A stretch of DNA of 64,000 bases from Begonia masoniana (GCA_022432975.1 CM039502.1:9281151-9345150), one strand, 5' to 3'; counted from the first letter of the stretch, positions 1-14,244 are shown. Made by a program: numbers and translations. Notes: generated from the sequence alone by a model not told the origin.

Positions 1-905
1 AAAATCAGAAATCATTCACGCACAGATTGACAGAAGGTATCCCAAGCAAATTTTAGAATACTTTAGATTACACTTCAACTGTCAAATACAGAGCTTTTTA
101 AGTAATTGACAAGGAATTTATACATTGTTTCAAACTTTCAGGGACAGTACAGAACTTAACACAGAACCTCAAAATCTACTAAAACAGAAGTTTTACTACA
201 AAGTTCTTAAACACGAAAACCAAAACACCAGACAATAACATAATTTACAGATATGGACATATTTTAAAAATCTGAACCTCAGATAACAGAATGTCTGGCT
301 GCAGCAACCAACCCGAAAGCTCAAATCACCAACTACATCAGGTCATCTTCTTGAGGCACATGGTCCTCAATTTCAGGTTCATTACCTACATAAGAGAGTG
401 CACCTATGAGCCTAAAGCTCAGTAAGAACATAATACAGTGCAGAATGCAATTATGCTATGCATGAACTTTTCAGAAAAATACAGTTACATAAACAGAACT
501 TTACATCCAGTGTCGGAGGGGTGTAAGTGGGGCTTATAGGGGAACTGGCGACAGGGGTGCACATCAGGCACATTACAGATAACAGAACAGAAACAGGATG
601 TCAGTCCCCGTCCCATACTTAACCGGTACATTACATTTACAGATTTTATCTTTCTTAACTTCAAAACAGTGCACAGAAAACATTGTTTTGAATAACTTTC
701 GGGAAAACGTGTATGCATGAACTTTCACAGTGCTTAACTTGAAACAACAGTTAACCGAATAATACAACAGAATGTAGAGAGAACAACAGATAACTCAGAA
801 CTTAACTCTAACTTTCTCTACCCGAAACCTCCCGACAGAAGAAAAACCTAGAGTCTCCGTGATCTAGGGCCTTAAGGGCCGACCTACGGGTATGAACTTA
901 CCTGT
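1..905 (-). repeat. Inverted segment of element A LTR
   Basis: This stretch is the reverse complement of about 7357-8766 of the 3' LTR of element A, without the T run. For example, bases 1-70 mirror 8697-8766, and the splice-donor/hairpin block at 858-905 mirrors 7359-7405. It therefore lies in the opposite orientation to the rest of the 5' LTR (906-2095). It keeps the leader module on the minus strand: acceptor at 386-387, third exon 333-385 and donor near 900. Either the 5' LTR carries an inversion whose left end is outside the window, or a second LTR is present in reverse, or the assembly is misjoined here. Confidence 0.85.
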
Positions 906-2095
906 TTTCTGTGCACTGTTTTGAATTCTACCGCTGCCCGTTTCTCTTAAAAGCTGCCCATTTTCAATTCTGTTTAGTTCACTTCTACCAATTGCTTCTA
1001 CCGATGCCCGCTGCCCGTCTAAAAATCACATCTACCGATAGGTGTAAAACCAAAGCCTACCGCTGCCCGTTTCTCTTAAAAGCTGCCCGTTTTCAATTCT
1101 GTTTAGTTCACTTCTACCGATTGCTTCTACCGATGCCCGCTGCCCGTCTAAAAATCACATCTACCGATAAGTGTAAAACCAAAGCCTACCGCTTCCCCTT
1201 TCTCTTAAAAGCTGCCCGTTTTCAATTCTGTTTAGCACACTTCTACCGGTGCTTACTGTTCATGTTTTGTCGTTTAGCTGTATTTCCGGTGACGTCAGCA
1301 CACTTCTGCCGGTGCTTACTGTTCATGTTTGCTTCTGCCGAATGCCTCTTCCGAATGACGTCATTTCATCTTCTGAATGACGTCATTCAATGTTTAAGTC
1401 ATCCGAAGGCTTTTGCCGAATGCCTCTTCCGAATGACATCATTTCATCTTCCGAATGACGTCATTCAATGTTTAAGTCTTCCGAAGGCTTCTGCCAAATG
1501 CATCTTCCAAATGACGTCATTTCATCTTACGAATGACGTCATTCAATGTTTAAGTCATCCGAAGGTTTCTGCCAAATGCCTCTTTCGAATGACGTCATTT
1601 CATCTTCCGAATGACGTCATTCAGTAATTAAGTCTTCCGCCTGCGTTTCTTTTGTATCACTGGCCTTCTGCCTTATAACATCTACCGATGCACTGTTCAC
1701 GTTTATATCCATCGATGGACTGTGCTCTTCTGTTTTACAGCAACTCCTGCCAACCTCTTCCGCTCCGGTTTGTTTACTCTTGTTGTCATTTCTTCCGACT
1801 GTTTTTCTGTTATGACCGTTCTGTTCCGATTTAGCTTATGTTATTTAATTTTCCTGTCACTGTGTAAGGTTTTTAACTGTTTTCACCCCGTTAAGATTTC
1901 GACTCCAGAGAACTTTTTCTCTGCGAAGATTTAAAGTTTTCGTAATGTTCTGTCCGCTGCTTCTCCCGACTGTTCCTCCTGTTCTGTTTTGATCCGATGA
2001 TGTTCAAAAAAAATTGTGCACGTTTTCCGTTAAATGTCCTGGAGTGACGGCTCCGATCTCGGAACCCGATCGGGTTCTGGCTTTGGGGCGTCACA
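906..2095 (+). repeat. Element A 5' LTR, 3' part only
   Basis: Bases 1720-2095 align almost base for base with 10604-10978 of the 3' LTR and end in the same GGGGCGTCACA. Upstream, 929-1330 holds about three loosely repeated blocks built from CTACCGCTGCCCGT and CTAAAAATCACATCTACCGAT motifs. 1340-1630 holds TGACGTCA-containing repeats. Unlike the 3' LTR, it lacks the 25-copy expansion of the 34-bp unit. The upstream half of the LTR is replaced by the inverted piece at 1-905. Confidence 0.85.
1340..1630 (+). repeat. TGACGTCA-bearing tandem repeats in the 5' LTR
   Basis: About four copies of a roughly 78-bp unit each contain two AATGACGTCATT-type palindromes. TGACGTCA is the canonical CRE/C-box-like core recognised by plant bZIP factors, which is established knowledge of the motif. 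Some copies are mutated, for example TGACATCA near 1435. The same array is at 10181-10515 in the 3' LTR. Confidence 0.75.
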
Positions 2096-2099
2096 GTTG

Positions 2100-2112
2100 T
2101 GGTATCAGAGCC
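2100..2112 (+). promoter_or_regulatory. Primer binding site of element A
   Basis: TGGTATCAGAGCC lies four bases after the LTR terminus (2095). It matches the usual plant LTR-retrotransposon site complementary to the 3' end of initiator tRNA-Met. It fixes the 5' LTR boundary and the plus orientation of the element. Confidence 0.9.
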
Positions 2113-2257
2113 GCCAGGTTTTAAAAGCGGTTCTAGAGAAATGTCTGGCTACACAACCCGCCCTGTGAGACCGCTTCACTAACTGTAAGTGTTTAAATTC
2201 ACGTAAAAAGGTTCTGTTTCCTAAATTAGTTATCTCGTTTATAGGATTATTTTAGAA

Positions 2258-3247
2258 ATGGTGAGAGGACATCATGAAGAATCAAGCGAAAGCTCTCGTG
2301 CCATTGACAGATTAATCGAGCTGGTGGGGGTACAATCCCGCATGGTTGAACGCATGATGGCCAAAGAAGATGACAGAAACAATGACCACGGAAATAACAA
2401 TCATGCTAATGCTCCGCGTGACACCAGTGGAGATAGATTCAGACGGCTCCAGCCACCTGCATTTGATGGAATGTCTGCTGACACGACCCGTGCTGAAACT
2501 TGGATTCAAACGATGGAGAAGATGTTCAGTTGTGCAGAAGTAGAAGACCACAAGAAGGTTATTTGTGCCACATTCCATTTCACTGAAGGTGCTGGATTTT
2601 GGTGGGACACAGTGCAGTCTGCTACTGTAGCATTAAGCTGGGAAGGTTTCAAGAACATCTTCTATGAGAAGTACTTCGACAGAGGAGTGAGAAAAGAAAA
2701 GATGTTGGAGTTCTCTCGGCTTCGACAGTATGGATCTGTGGCCGAGTATGTTCAGAAGTTTGAGTCGTTATCCCGATATACAACACACCTGGTGGCCACC
2801 GATGAGAACAAGGTTCACCAGTTTATTCAGGGGTTGAAAATGGACCTTCTGCGAGGAATCACGACTGGAGGATTTGATGAGGCTCCATATGTGAAGGTAG
2901 TGGCGAAGGCTTACCAGTTAGAAGCCTTAGAAATGAAGTCCCAGAGGCAAAGAGATTCATCAAGAGGAATTATCTGAAATATTCCTCAACAGCAACAACA
3001 ACAACGACAACAAAGAAATCAGATTTTGCAACCTCCACAGCAGCAAAATAGGGGCATGAAAAGGCCTAATGAGACCTTCTATTACCAAGACAAGGGAAAG
3101 AGACCGATGGGGGCTCCTCAGCTCTCCGTGTGTTCAAGGTGCCAGAGAACTCATAAGGGTGAGTGTCGGCTCTTTAACGGCCAATGTTTCCGATGTGGCA
3201 AAAAGGGCCACCAAGTCCGAGATTGCCCAATGCCCGACACAAGGTAG
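2258..3247 (+). pseudogene. gag: gag of element A (nucleocapsid, interrupted)
   Basis: The frame starts at ATG 2258 (MVRGHHEESS), about 160 bases after the LTR. A retrotransposon gag domain (aromatic and Trp-rich stretch around residues 85-215) is followed by a Gln-rich linker. A zinc knuckle C-x2-C-x4-H-x4-C at about 3185-3226 binds nucleic acid in this family. An in-frame TGA at 2975 splits the protein after 239 residues, and a TAG at 3245 separates it from protease. Both stops lie in one continuous frame with no frameshift, so gag and pol were originally one polyprotein frame. As it stands the copy can only make a truncated gag. Confidence 0.88.
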
Positions 3248-6200
3248 AATCTAGCCACGCCACGTGTGTTCGCATTGATGGAGGATGAAGAAGATGTAGC
3301 TCAGCATACGGCAATTACTGGTATGATTCTGATATGTAATGTACCTGCTTACACACTATTAGACACGGGGGCCACACATTCATTTGTGGCAAGGGAATTT
3401 GTAGATAAGGAGAAGTTGAGAGTAGTGCCGTCTGATCAACCCTACAGCATTATGCTGCCGTCTGGAGGGTTTATGCACTCCGAATGGGTAGTTAAGGGTG
3501 ATGTGGTGTCAGTAGGGGACCAGAGTCTGCATGCCGATCTTATTGTTATCGGTATGAGAGGGTACGATGTTATTCTAGGGATGGACTGGCTGTTTAGTCA
3601 TCATGCCATCATCAACTGCAGGTCCGGGCTAGTATCGTTTAAACGCCCGAACGGGGAAGGATTCTCCTACAAGGCAGTACCAAAAGAGCACACTATGCCT
3701 GTTATATCCTCCATGAGAGTTCAACAACTTATGAGATCAGGCTGCATCGGGTACCTTGCCTATGTGGTGGATGTCCAGAGGCAAGGTGAGGTGGAACTCC
3801 AAGGCATCCCAGTTGTTCAAAACTTCCCAGAGGTCTTTTTAGACGACCTACCTGGACTGCCACCTGACCGAGCAATCGAGTTTGAGATTGACGTGCATCC
3901 TGGTGCTGAGCCGGTATCGAAGAATCCGTACCGCATGGCGCCAGTGAAACTGAAGGAGTTGAAGGCTCAGTTGCAGGAATTGGTGGATAAGGGCTTTGTT
4001 CGCCCTAGTTTCTCTCTGTGGGGTGCTCCCGTCTTATTTGTTAAGAAGAAGGATGGGGCCCTACGTATGTGCATTGATTACCGTGAGCTTAATAAGTTGA
4101 CTATCAAGAATAGGTATCCGTTGCCGAGGATTGATGATTTGTTTGACCAGTTACAAGGGGCACGGGTATTCTCAAAGATTGACTTACGCTCCGGTTACTA
4201 TCAATTGAAAGTCAGACCCGGTGATATTCCAAAGACTGCGTTCAGGACTCGGTACGGACACTTTGAGTTCTTGGTCATGTCTTTTGGATTGACTAATGCT
4301 CCGGCGGCGTTTATGGACCTGATGAACAGAGTATTCCAGGAATTCTTAGACAAGTTCGTAATTGTTTTTATCGACGACATCCTGGTTTATTCCAGGAGGG
4401 AAGCCGAGCATGAAGAGCACTTGACAATTGTGCTAACAACTCTGAGACAACACCAATTGTACGCCATGTTATCGAAGTGTGAATTCTGGCTGAGTAGGAT
4501 TAATTTCCTAGGCCATGTAGTGTCTGCAGAAGGTGTGGCTGTAGATCCGGCCAAGATACAGGCTGTGAAGGAATGGCCAAGGCCGAGGAATGCCAGCGAA
4601 GTACAGAGCTTTATCGGACTAGCTGGTTATTACAGGAAGTTTATTAAAGGCTTCTCCGTGATGGCAAAACCTATGACCAGCTTAACAAGGAAAAACATCA
4701 AGTTCAAGTGGCCTGAAGCATGTGAAGAGAGTTTTCAGGCGCTTAAGCAGAAATTGACCACCGCTCCGTTGCTAGTATTGCTAGTTGAAGATGGCAAATT
4801 CAGCGTGTACTGTGACACGTCCAAGGATGGCTTGGGATGTGTACTAATGCAGGAGGGAAAAGTAGTGGCTTACGCATCCAGGCAATTGAAGAACCATGAG
4901 CAAAACTACCCCACTCATGATCTCGAGTTAGCGGCTGTAGTGTTTGCACTGAAGGTATGGAGACACCATCTGTATGGACAATCATGCGAAGTGTTCTCTG
5001 ACCATAAGAGTTTGAAATACATCTTTACCCAGAAGGAGCTGAATATGAGACAAAGGCGGTGGTTAGAGTTCGTAAAAGATTACGATGTGAAGATTAAATA
5101 CCACCCGGGGAAAGCAAATGTGGTAGCAGATGCATTGAGCAGGATGTCGGTCATGTCAAAGCCTTTGAGGACCGAGATCTAGAGATTCGGCATGGAGGTG
5201 GTTTCGGAGTTGTCAGGCGTGCTGGCAAACCTAACGTTACGGCCGACCGTTCTTGACCGAATTAAGGTGGCCCATGAAACCAATTCAAAGGAGATGGCTG
5301 ATATCGTAAGCAAGTTGCCTATGGCGTCTTCCGAGTTCAGCTATTCAGGTGACGGTATCCTCAAGTTCAGAGATAGATGGTATGTCCCGAAAGATGGTGA
5401 TCTACGGAAGGATATATTGTCAGAGGCTCATTCGTCTTCATTTTCTGTGCATCCCGGAAGCACGAAGATGTACCAGGACTTGAAACTTCACTACTAGTGG
5501 CCGAACATGAAGAATTGAGTGGCCAAGTATGTGGAGTCTTGTATGGTATGTCAACAAGTCAAGGCCGAACATCAACGATCGGGAGGGACGCTTAAACCTC
5601 TTCCGATTCCCGAATGGAAGTGGGAGAACATCACAATGGACTTTGTTGTTGGCTTGCCGAGAATAGCTAAAGGCCATAATAGCATATGGGTCATAGTGGA
5701 CAGATTGACAAAGTCGGCCCATTTCCTACCTGTGAAGACGACGTTCACTATGGATCAGTATGCAGAACTGTACATTAATGAAATTGTCAAGCTACATGGC
5801 ATTCCTGTGTCGATCGTCTCAGACCGGGATCTCAGGTTCACGTCCAGGTTCTGGAAAAGCTTGCAAAACTCTTTGGGCACCAAGTTGGACTTCAGCACCG
5901 CGTTTCATCCGCAGACGGACGGACAATCAGAGAGGACAATTCAAACACTGGAGGACATGTTAAGATCGTGTGTGCTGGAACTTCATGCTCCTTGGAGTAG
6001 ATACTTGCCGCTCGTGGAGTTTGCTTACAATAATAGCTACCAGGCTACAATTGGCATGGCTCCTTACGAAGCTCTGTACGGCAAGAAGTGTAGATCCCCA
6101 TTATGTTGGGACGAGGTCGGAGAAGCCACGCTTATCGGCCCTGAGATACTGCAGCAGATGTCCGAGGTGATAGCTGCCATCAAGCAACGAATAAAGATTG

Positions 6201-6676
6201 CACAGAGTCGACAGAAAAGCTACGCAGACCACCGGAGAAGAGACTTAGAGTTTGCCGAAGGTGATGAAGTGTTCTTAAAAGTGTCACCTTTCAAGGGCGT
6301 GATGAGATTCGGTAAGAAAGGAAAGCTCATCCCAAGGTTTATTGGGCCCTTTCCTATCCTAAAGAGGGTGGGAAACATGGCTTACAGGCTGCAGCTACCA
6401 GCGACTATGGATGGAGTTCATAACGTGTTTCACATATCAATGCTGAGAAAGTGTGTGCGAGACCTGACTCAGATCGTGGAACATGTGGACTTCGATATCA
6501 TGCCAACACTTACGTATGAAGAGAGACCAATACAGATCCTGGATATGTCAGTCAAAATACTACGCAATAAAGTGGTCCATCTGGTGAAAGTTTTATGGCA
6601 AAATCATAACGTAGAGGAAGCCACATGGGAAAGACAAGAGGATGTTAGAGCCAAGTATCCGGAACTCTTTGCTTAG
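3248..6676 (+). pseudogene. pol: pol of element A (protease, RT, RNase H, integrase, chromodomain-like tail)
   Basis: Same frame as gag. The longest open part is 3266-5182. An aspartic protease active site DTGA is at about 3362. Reverse transcriptase follows at about 3930-4540, with the catalytic core FIDD near 4369-4380. RNase H is at about 4795-5130 and ends in the usual [14 protein letters not shown] box. Integrase starts with an HHCC zinc region (5430-5560, CMVCQQ) and has a catalytic core with MDFVVGLP, SDRD and the FHPQTDGQSER box. It ends with a conserved GPF...VFHISML stretch and a WERQED...YPELF tail typical of chromovirus chromodomains. In-frame stops at 5180 (TAG), 5495 (TAG) and 5516 (TGA) disrupt it. 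All fit G:C to A:T transitions. The final stop is at 6674-6676. Confidence 0.9.
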
Positions 6677-6703
6677 GAAAATTTTGGGGACAAAATTTCT
6701 ATT

Positions 6704-6716
6704 AAGGTGGGTGGAA
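6704..6716 (+). promoter_or_regulatory. Polypurine tract of element A
   Basis: A purine-rich AAGGTGGGTGGAA directly precedes the TGTAACACCC start of the 3' LTR. This is the position of the plus-strand primer in LTR retrotransposons. It fixes the LTR start at 6717. Confidence 0.8.
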
Positions 6717-7299
6717 TGTAACACCCGGCATTTTGGCCATGTAATAATCTGTTGAATTATTGCATGAATTTAAATTGCCATAAATACAATAACTGTTTTG
6801 TTATAAATTTTGGAGCACCTTGTGGGAGGAGAACCGAACTAATGACTAACTAAGCAAAGCAAATCGTTGTAATTGGATGGAAGGGTAAAATGGGTGGAAA
6901 TTAAGGTTGGTGAAAAATAACCAATGGATGATTGCCAAGTGGCAATAACTTGCTGAAGATCCTACCTATTCTCCTTCCTTCTACGTAAACATTCATATGC
7001 ATTTTTCCTTCTCTGTATTTCCTCTCTGCATTCTCTCTTCTAGTCGGCTAAACAACCATCAAAGCTACTTCGATCTCCTCAGTTCCTTTCTGTTTCTCCG
7101 CTAGGGTAAGCATTTACTTATGCTAACAAGTTTGGACAAGTTTAATGTGAGTTTTACCGAAGTTTAGGGTTAAGGTTTTTAGAGAAAAACTCACTGTTTT
7201 GGATGAAAACACACCGGTTTGTTTCTAAAGGTTTGAAATGTGTTGCTGCTAATTCTACCAACTTATTAGTTAACATTTGCAGCTGTTTAATTCCTTTAC

Positions 7300-8434
<1,135 letters not shown>

Positions 8435-8964
8435 TTGGTGATTTGAGCTTTCGGGTTGGTTGCTGCAGCCAGACATTCTGTTATCTGAGATTCAGATTTT
8501 TAAAATATGTCCATATCTGTAAATTTTGTTATTGTCTGGTGTTTTGGTTTTCGTGTTTAAGAACTCTGTAGTAAAACTTCTGTTTTAGTAGATTTTGAGG
8601 TTCTGTGTTAGGTTCTGTACTGTCCCTGAAAGTTTGAAACAATGTATAAATTCCTTGTCAATTACTTAAAAAGCTCTGTATTTGACAGTTGAAGTGTAAT
8701 CTAAAGTATTCTAAAATTTGCTTGGGATACCTTCTGTCAATCTGTGCGTGAATGATTTCTGATTTTTGGAAATATCCATGCAGTATGTTCCCTTAAACCT
8801 GTCAATTGTAAAGTGTGTTCTTTTACAATCTGTTTAAATCGAGTATTGAAGGTCTGAAACTTTCATGCTTTCTGTTCTGTGTTCTCTGTGAGTGTGTCTT
8901 CTGTAGCAGTGTAAAATTCTACCCTTTGAAATTATATCATCCGATGGCATCTACCGTAAATCAC

Positions 8965-9958
8965 ATCTACCGATGCCCGCTGCCCGTCTAAAAATCACAT
9001 CTACCGATGCCCGCTGCCCGTCTAAAAATCACATCTACCGATGCCCGCTGCCCGTCTAAAAATCACATCTACCGATGCCCGCTGCCCGTCTAAAAATCAC
9101 ATCTACCGATGCCCGCTGCCCGTCTAAAAATCACATCTACCGATGCCCGCTGCCCGTCTAAAAATCACATCTACCGATGCCCGCTGCCCGTCTAAAAATC
9201 ACATCTACCGATGCCCGCTGCCCGTCTAAAAATCACATCTACCGATGCCCGCTGCCCGTCTAAAAATCACATCTACCGATGCCCGCTGCCCGTCTAAAAA
9301 TCACATCTACCGATGCCCGCTGCCCGTCTAAAAATCACATCTACCGATGCCCGCTGCCCGTCTAAAAATCACATCTACCGATGCCCGCTGCCCGTCTAAA
9401 AATCACATCTACCGATGCCCGCTGCCCGTCTAAAAATCACATCTACCGATGCCCGCTGCCCGTCTAAAAATCACATCTACCGATGCCCGCTGCCCGTCTA
9501 AAAATCACATCTACCGATGCCCGCTGCCCGTCTAAAAATCACATCTACCGATGCCCGCTGCCCGTCTAAAAATCACATCTACCGATGCCCGCTGCCCGTC
9601 TAAAAATCACATCTACCGATGCCCGCTGCCCGTCTAAAAATCACATCTACCGATGCCCGCTGCCCGTCTAAAAATCACATCTACCGATGCCCGCTGCCCG
9701 TCTAAAAATCACATCTACCGATGCCCGCTGCCCGTCTAAAAATCACATCTACCGATGCCCGCTGCCCGTCTAAAAATCACATCTACCGATGCCCGCTGCC
9801 CGTCTAAAAATCACATCTACCGATAAGTGTAAAACCAAAGCCTACCGATGCCCGCTGCCCGTCTAAAAATCACATCTACCGATGCCCGCTGCCCGTCTAA
9901 AAATCACATCTACCGATGCCCGCTGCCCGTCTAAAAATCACATCTACCGATGCCCGCT
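8965..9958 (+). repeat. 34-bp tandem array in LTR A
   Basis: Twenty-five identical 34-bp units (beginning ATCTACCGATGCCCGCTGCC and ending AAAAATCAC) run from 8965 to 9814. A variant linker with AAGTGTAAAACCAAAGCC follows, then about four more units. The 5' LTR has only isolated copies, so the array expanded in one LTR after or during the last transposition, or collapsed in the other. Confidence 0.95.
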
Positions 9959-10180
9959 CCGTTTAGCTGTATTTCCGGTGATGTCAGCACGCTTCTGCCG
10001 GTGCTTACTGTTCATGTTTGCTTCTACCGATGCCCGCTGCCCGTCTAAAAATCACATCTACCGATAAGTGTAAAACCAAAGCCTACCGCTGCCCGTTTCT
10101 CTTAAAAGCTATATCTACCGCTGCCCGTTTTCAATTCCGCTTAGTTCACCTCGACCGATTGCTTCTTCTTTCTGTCTTCC

Positions 10181-10515
10181 GAATGACGTCATTTCATCTT
10201 CCGAATGACGTCATTCAATGTTTAAGTCTTCTGAAGGCTTCTGCCGAATGCCTCTTCCGAATGACGTCATTTCATCTTCCGAATGACGTCATTCAATGTT
10301 TAAGTCATCCGAAGGCTTCTGCCGAATACCTCTTCCGAATGACGTCATTTCATCTTCCGAATGACGTCATTCAATGTTTAAGTCTTCCGAAGGCTTCTGC
10401 CGAATTCCTCTTCCGAATGACGTCATTCAATGTTTAAGTCATCCGAAGGTTTCTGCCAAATGCCTCTTCCGAATGACGTCATTTCGTCTTCCGAATGACG
10501 TCATCCAGTAATTAA
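10181..10515 (+). repeat. TGACGTCA palindrome array in the 3' LTR
   Basis: Units of about 78 bp each contain two GAATGACGTCATT palindromes 22 bp apart (for example 10184-10191 and 10206-10213). About nine intact TGACGTCA cores are seen. It parallels 1340-1630 of the 5' LTR and would sit in the transcribed U5-like part of the LTR. Confidence 0.85.
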
Positions 10516-11946
10516 GTCTTTCGCCTGCGTTTCTTTTGTATCACTGGCCTTCTGCCTTATAACATCTACCGATGCACTGTTCACGTTTATATCCACCGAT
10601 GGACTGTGCTCTTCTGTTTTACAGCAACTCCTGCCAACCTCTTCCGCTCCGATTTGTTTACTCTTGTTGTCATTTCTTCCGACTGTTTTTCTGTTATGAC
10701 CGTTCTGTTCCGATTTAGCTTCTGTTATTTATTTTCCTGTCACTGTGTAAGGTTTTTAACTGTTTTCACCCCGTTAAGATTTCGACTCCAGAGAACTCTT
10801 TCTCTGCGAAGATTTAAAGTTTTCGTAATGTTCTGTCCGCTGCTTCTCCCGACTGTTCCTCCTGTTCTGTTTTGATCCGATCATGTTCAAAAAAAATTGT
10901 GCACGTTTTCCGTTAAATGTCCCGGAGTGACGGCTCCGATCTCGGAACCCGATCGGGTTCCGGCTTTGGGGCGTCACACTAATAGTGGACTTTAAGCGGA
11001 AACTAAGTCGGAATTTAAGTCGAAATCGGAATCGGAATTTAACTATTTAAACCATTTAAAACAATTAAGGTAAAACAATTTAAAAAAATTATTTAAAATC
11101 AATTAAACAAATAAATAATACAATTAAAATTTATTAAAACTGTAACGACCCCAACCCGGTCAGGGCCGTCACGGCCTAACCATAACTCACTTACGACTTA
11201 GATCTACATATTTTTCGTAGGACTATTTTTTTTTGAAACACTCATCACCAAATACTTGAAACAACTAATTAAATATAACTTAAAATCAATTAAAACAATT
11301 AAATTATGTGGGAGGGCAAAACTGTAAAGAAACATACCAATGCATGCAGCGATCAGTCGCTGCTTAATGCAGCGCCCGAACGCTGTATGCAGCGCCCAAT
11401 CGCCGACCTGATGCAGCGCCCGATCGCCGACCCACGCAGCGCCCGATCGCCATCCTCGACCCTATTTTCTTTCACAAGTTGCTCTCTGCAATCCGAATTC
11501 CATAGAGCAAACTTCACAACTTCACGTTACAACGCTCTCTGGAATTATGGATTCCAGAGAGCAACCTCTCACTTTCCTTCCCAATCCAGCCACAATTCAT
11601 CCTTAAAATTAACATCAAAAACACTTTAATCTCACCAATTCAAAACACCTAATTCATCCAATAAATTTCACACAACTCTAATAATGGATCAAAATGCGGA
11701 AATTCCTAAAACATCACCAAAACATACACTATTATCAAATACTTCTAAACAACACTACTCCGAGACTACCTCCATCATCAAATTCCCTAAACGTCAAACT
11801 CATATACACAACCTAAAATCTTAAACATCATCATTAAACCTTCATCTAATTCATACGTAATTACCCGATCATACTCGGAGTACACCCACAGTTCATCCAG
11901 CCTAGCCAAAACATTCGCCGTTGCCACGAGCTAATCCATCGACCAC

Positions 11947-12566
11947 CTATTGCTTGTCATCGAGAGAGAGACTCTCACATTCACACCTGTCACCTACATC
12001 ATACGATAATTACATTAAGCCTAATACTTAGTAAAGAGAGTGCACTAAACATAACATTTCATATATGCATGACATTTATAAAACATGTTCGTTTTCGTTT
12101 CATTTTCTTTATTCGTAATCAATTGTCTATATAATAGACAATTGCCTTGCCCAGTCAGAACCATTGCCTTGCCCAGTCAGAACCACATCATATTCATTTA
12201 TAACACATCACATCACATCATTCATTATCATTTACAGTTCAACTTTTATAAAACATTCGTGTAAACAGTTCGTATGCACTTTTAGGAAAACATGATGCAT
12301 GAGGACAAACATTCACGTAAGAAAACTCATCAAAGACACATTCTTAGACATCTATAGCCCGTAGGCGGACAAACACATAGTGAAAACGATCACTCGTCCT
12401 AACTTACCCAACTCACTAAAAACCCCTTTTCAACCAATGAATTTCATCATCAAAATCATACAATTTCTATATCGTTACGACGTAGGGCCTTAGGGGCCGG
12501 AAACCTAACACTCACTTACCTGGCGTCCTTAGCAAGCCGTGCACCGTCCGTAAAAGTCGTCTCCAC
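11947..12566 (-). other. Leader module exons 2 and 3 in solo LTR Y
   Basis: On the minus strand, TTTAG|GTGG at 12567 opens a 47-nt exon (12566-12520) ending GCCAG|GTAAGT. A GGCCCC...GGCCC hairpin and CTACGTCG follow. The 526-nt intron ends TGATGTAG, and exon 3 (11993-11947) stops with TAG. Across the junction a Gly codon is split after its first base. Exon 2 shares the block ACGGACGG..GC...TTGCTAAGGAC with exon 2 of the family X LTR at 50368-50412, although most of the two LTRs has diverged. Confidence 0.5.
12120..12184 (+). repeat. Perfect palindrome and 22-bp direct repeat in LTR Y
   Basis: CAATTGTCTAT pairs with ATAGACAATTG across a 3-base loop (12120-12144). It is followed by two copies of ATTGCCTTGCCCAGTCAGAACC (12141-12184). 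Both lie in the putative intron 2 of the leader. Confidence 0.8.
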
Positions 12567-13127
12567 CTAAAGCATTTCACAAATAAGGACATTAAAATCA
12601 ATCCTAAATAAACGGAATCCAAACTTAAACCAAGCTTCTAACTAAGGAAATTCTTTCCTAAAACTTTATTTCCTTCACTCGAACATTTCATTGAGCACGT
12701 TGTGTTCCTCTATTTTCCAACGAGCCCCCAGTGACATTTATATCGTTTATCTTCCGATTTCAACGTAACCATTGCTAAAAACTCCAAATTAACTACAACA
12801 TAAACCAATAACCATTAATTTCTTCAATCTTCTTAAATATCCACCAAAATATCATCAATGGGCGATAATCTAACCATCCAACCAATTTCTAACAAAATCC
12901 CTAAATTTCACACAAAAACCCTAATAAAATACAACCCTAAAAATAACAACTAATCGTGCTTAGAGTTTAGGGTTTACCTAGGGTATCGATTGGGGAAGAG
13001 AAAACGGAGGAGAATCGCCGAAAATCGGAACGTTGATTGGAGTGGGAGATTTCGGCCGCGGGAGGGAGAGCGCCAGAGAAGCTCTCTGGAGGAAGAAAAG
13101 AAAGTGAGGAGGAAAGAGAGAGAGGGG

Positions 13128-13741
<614 letters not shown>

Positions 13742-14244
13742 TTAAATAATAATATTGATTTCCTAATTACCATTTTGCCCTTCCCTTAATTCTTTAGTTT
13801 AATTCATCGTTTCGTCTATCGATTTGGTTTCTCCAAAATTTTCTTATTACTCCAAATATTCCAACTTATTCATAGAGTTCTAACGAAACTCTCCGTTCAC
13901 AAAACGGACTTAATTTACTATTTTTACGACTTAAAACATTATAAGCGGAAAGCTGAAATTCGGCATTACACTTTCGATTGGATTTCTAAAAATTTACTTA
14001 TTCTTCTAAAAATCTCTATAAATTCCTAGGGTCCTAATAAAACCATCCGCTCACAAAACGGACCTATATTTTCTTATTTACGAAAATACCCTTGGAGCAG
14101 AAACCCGAAAAACCTGGGCTTTACAAAAACAGCACAGGTGGAAATCTCCTCTCTGTCGGGTTCCTTTGGGAAAACATCAAGGTGTGGACATTGGAGGTCT
14201 AAGGGGGCGTGGACGTCAATACAGAAGAGGGCGTTGACTGAAGG

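Noticed and set aside
911..1627. 238-codon open frame in LTR A
   Set aside because: It spans degenerate LTR repeats and TGACGTCA units. The peptide is itself a repeat, with no start or domain support.
8965..9814. Possible CRISPR array
   Set aside because: Units are directly adjacent and identical, with no variable spacers and no cas genes. This is a plant LTR tandem repeat.
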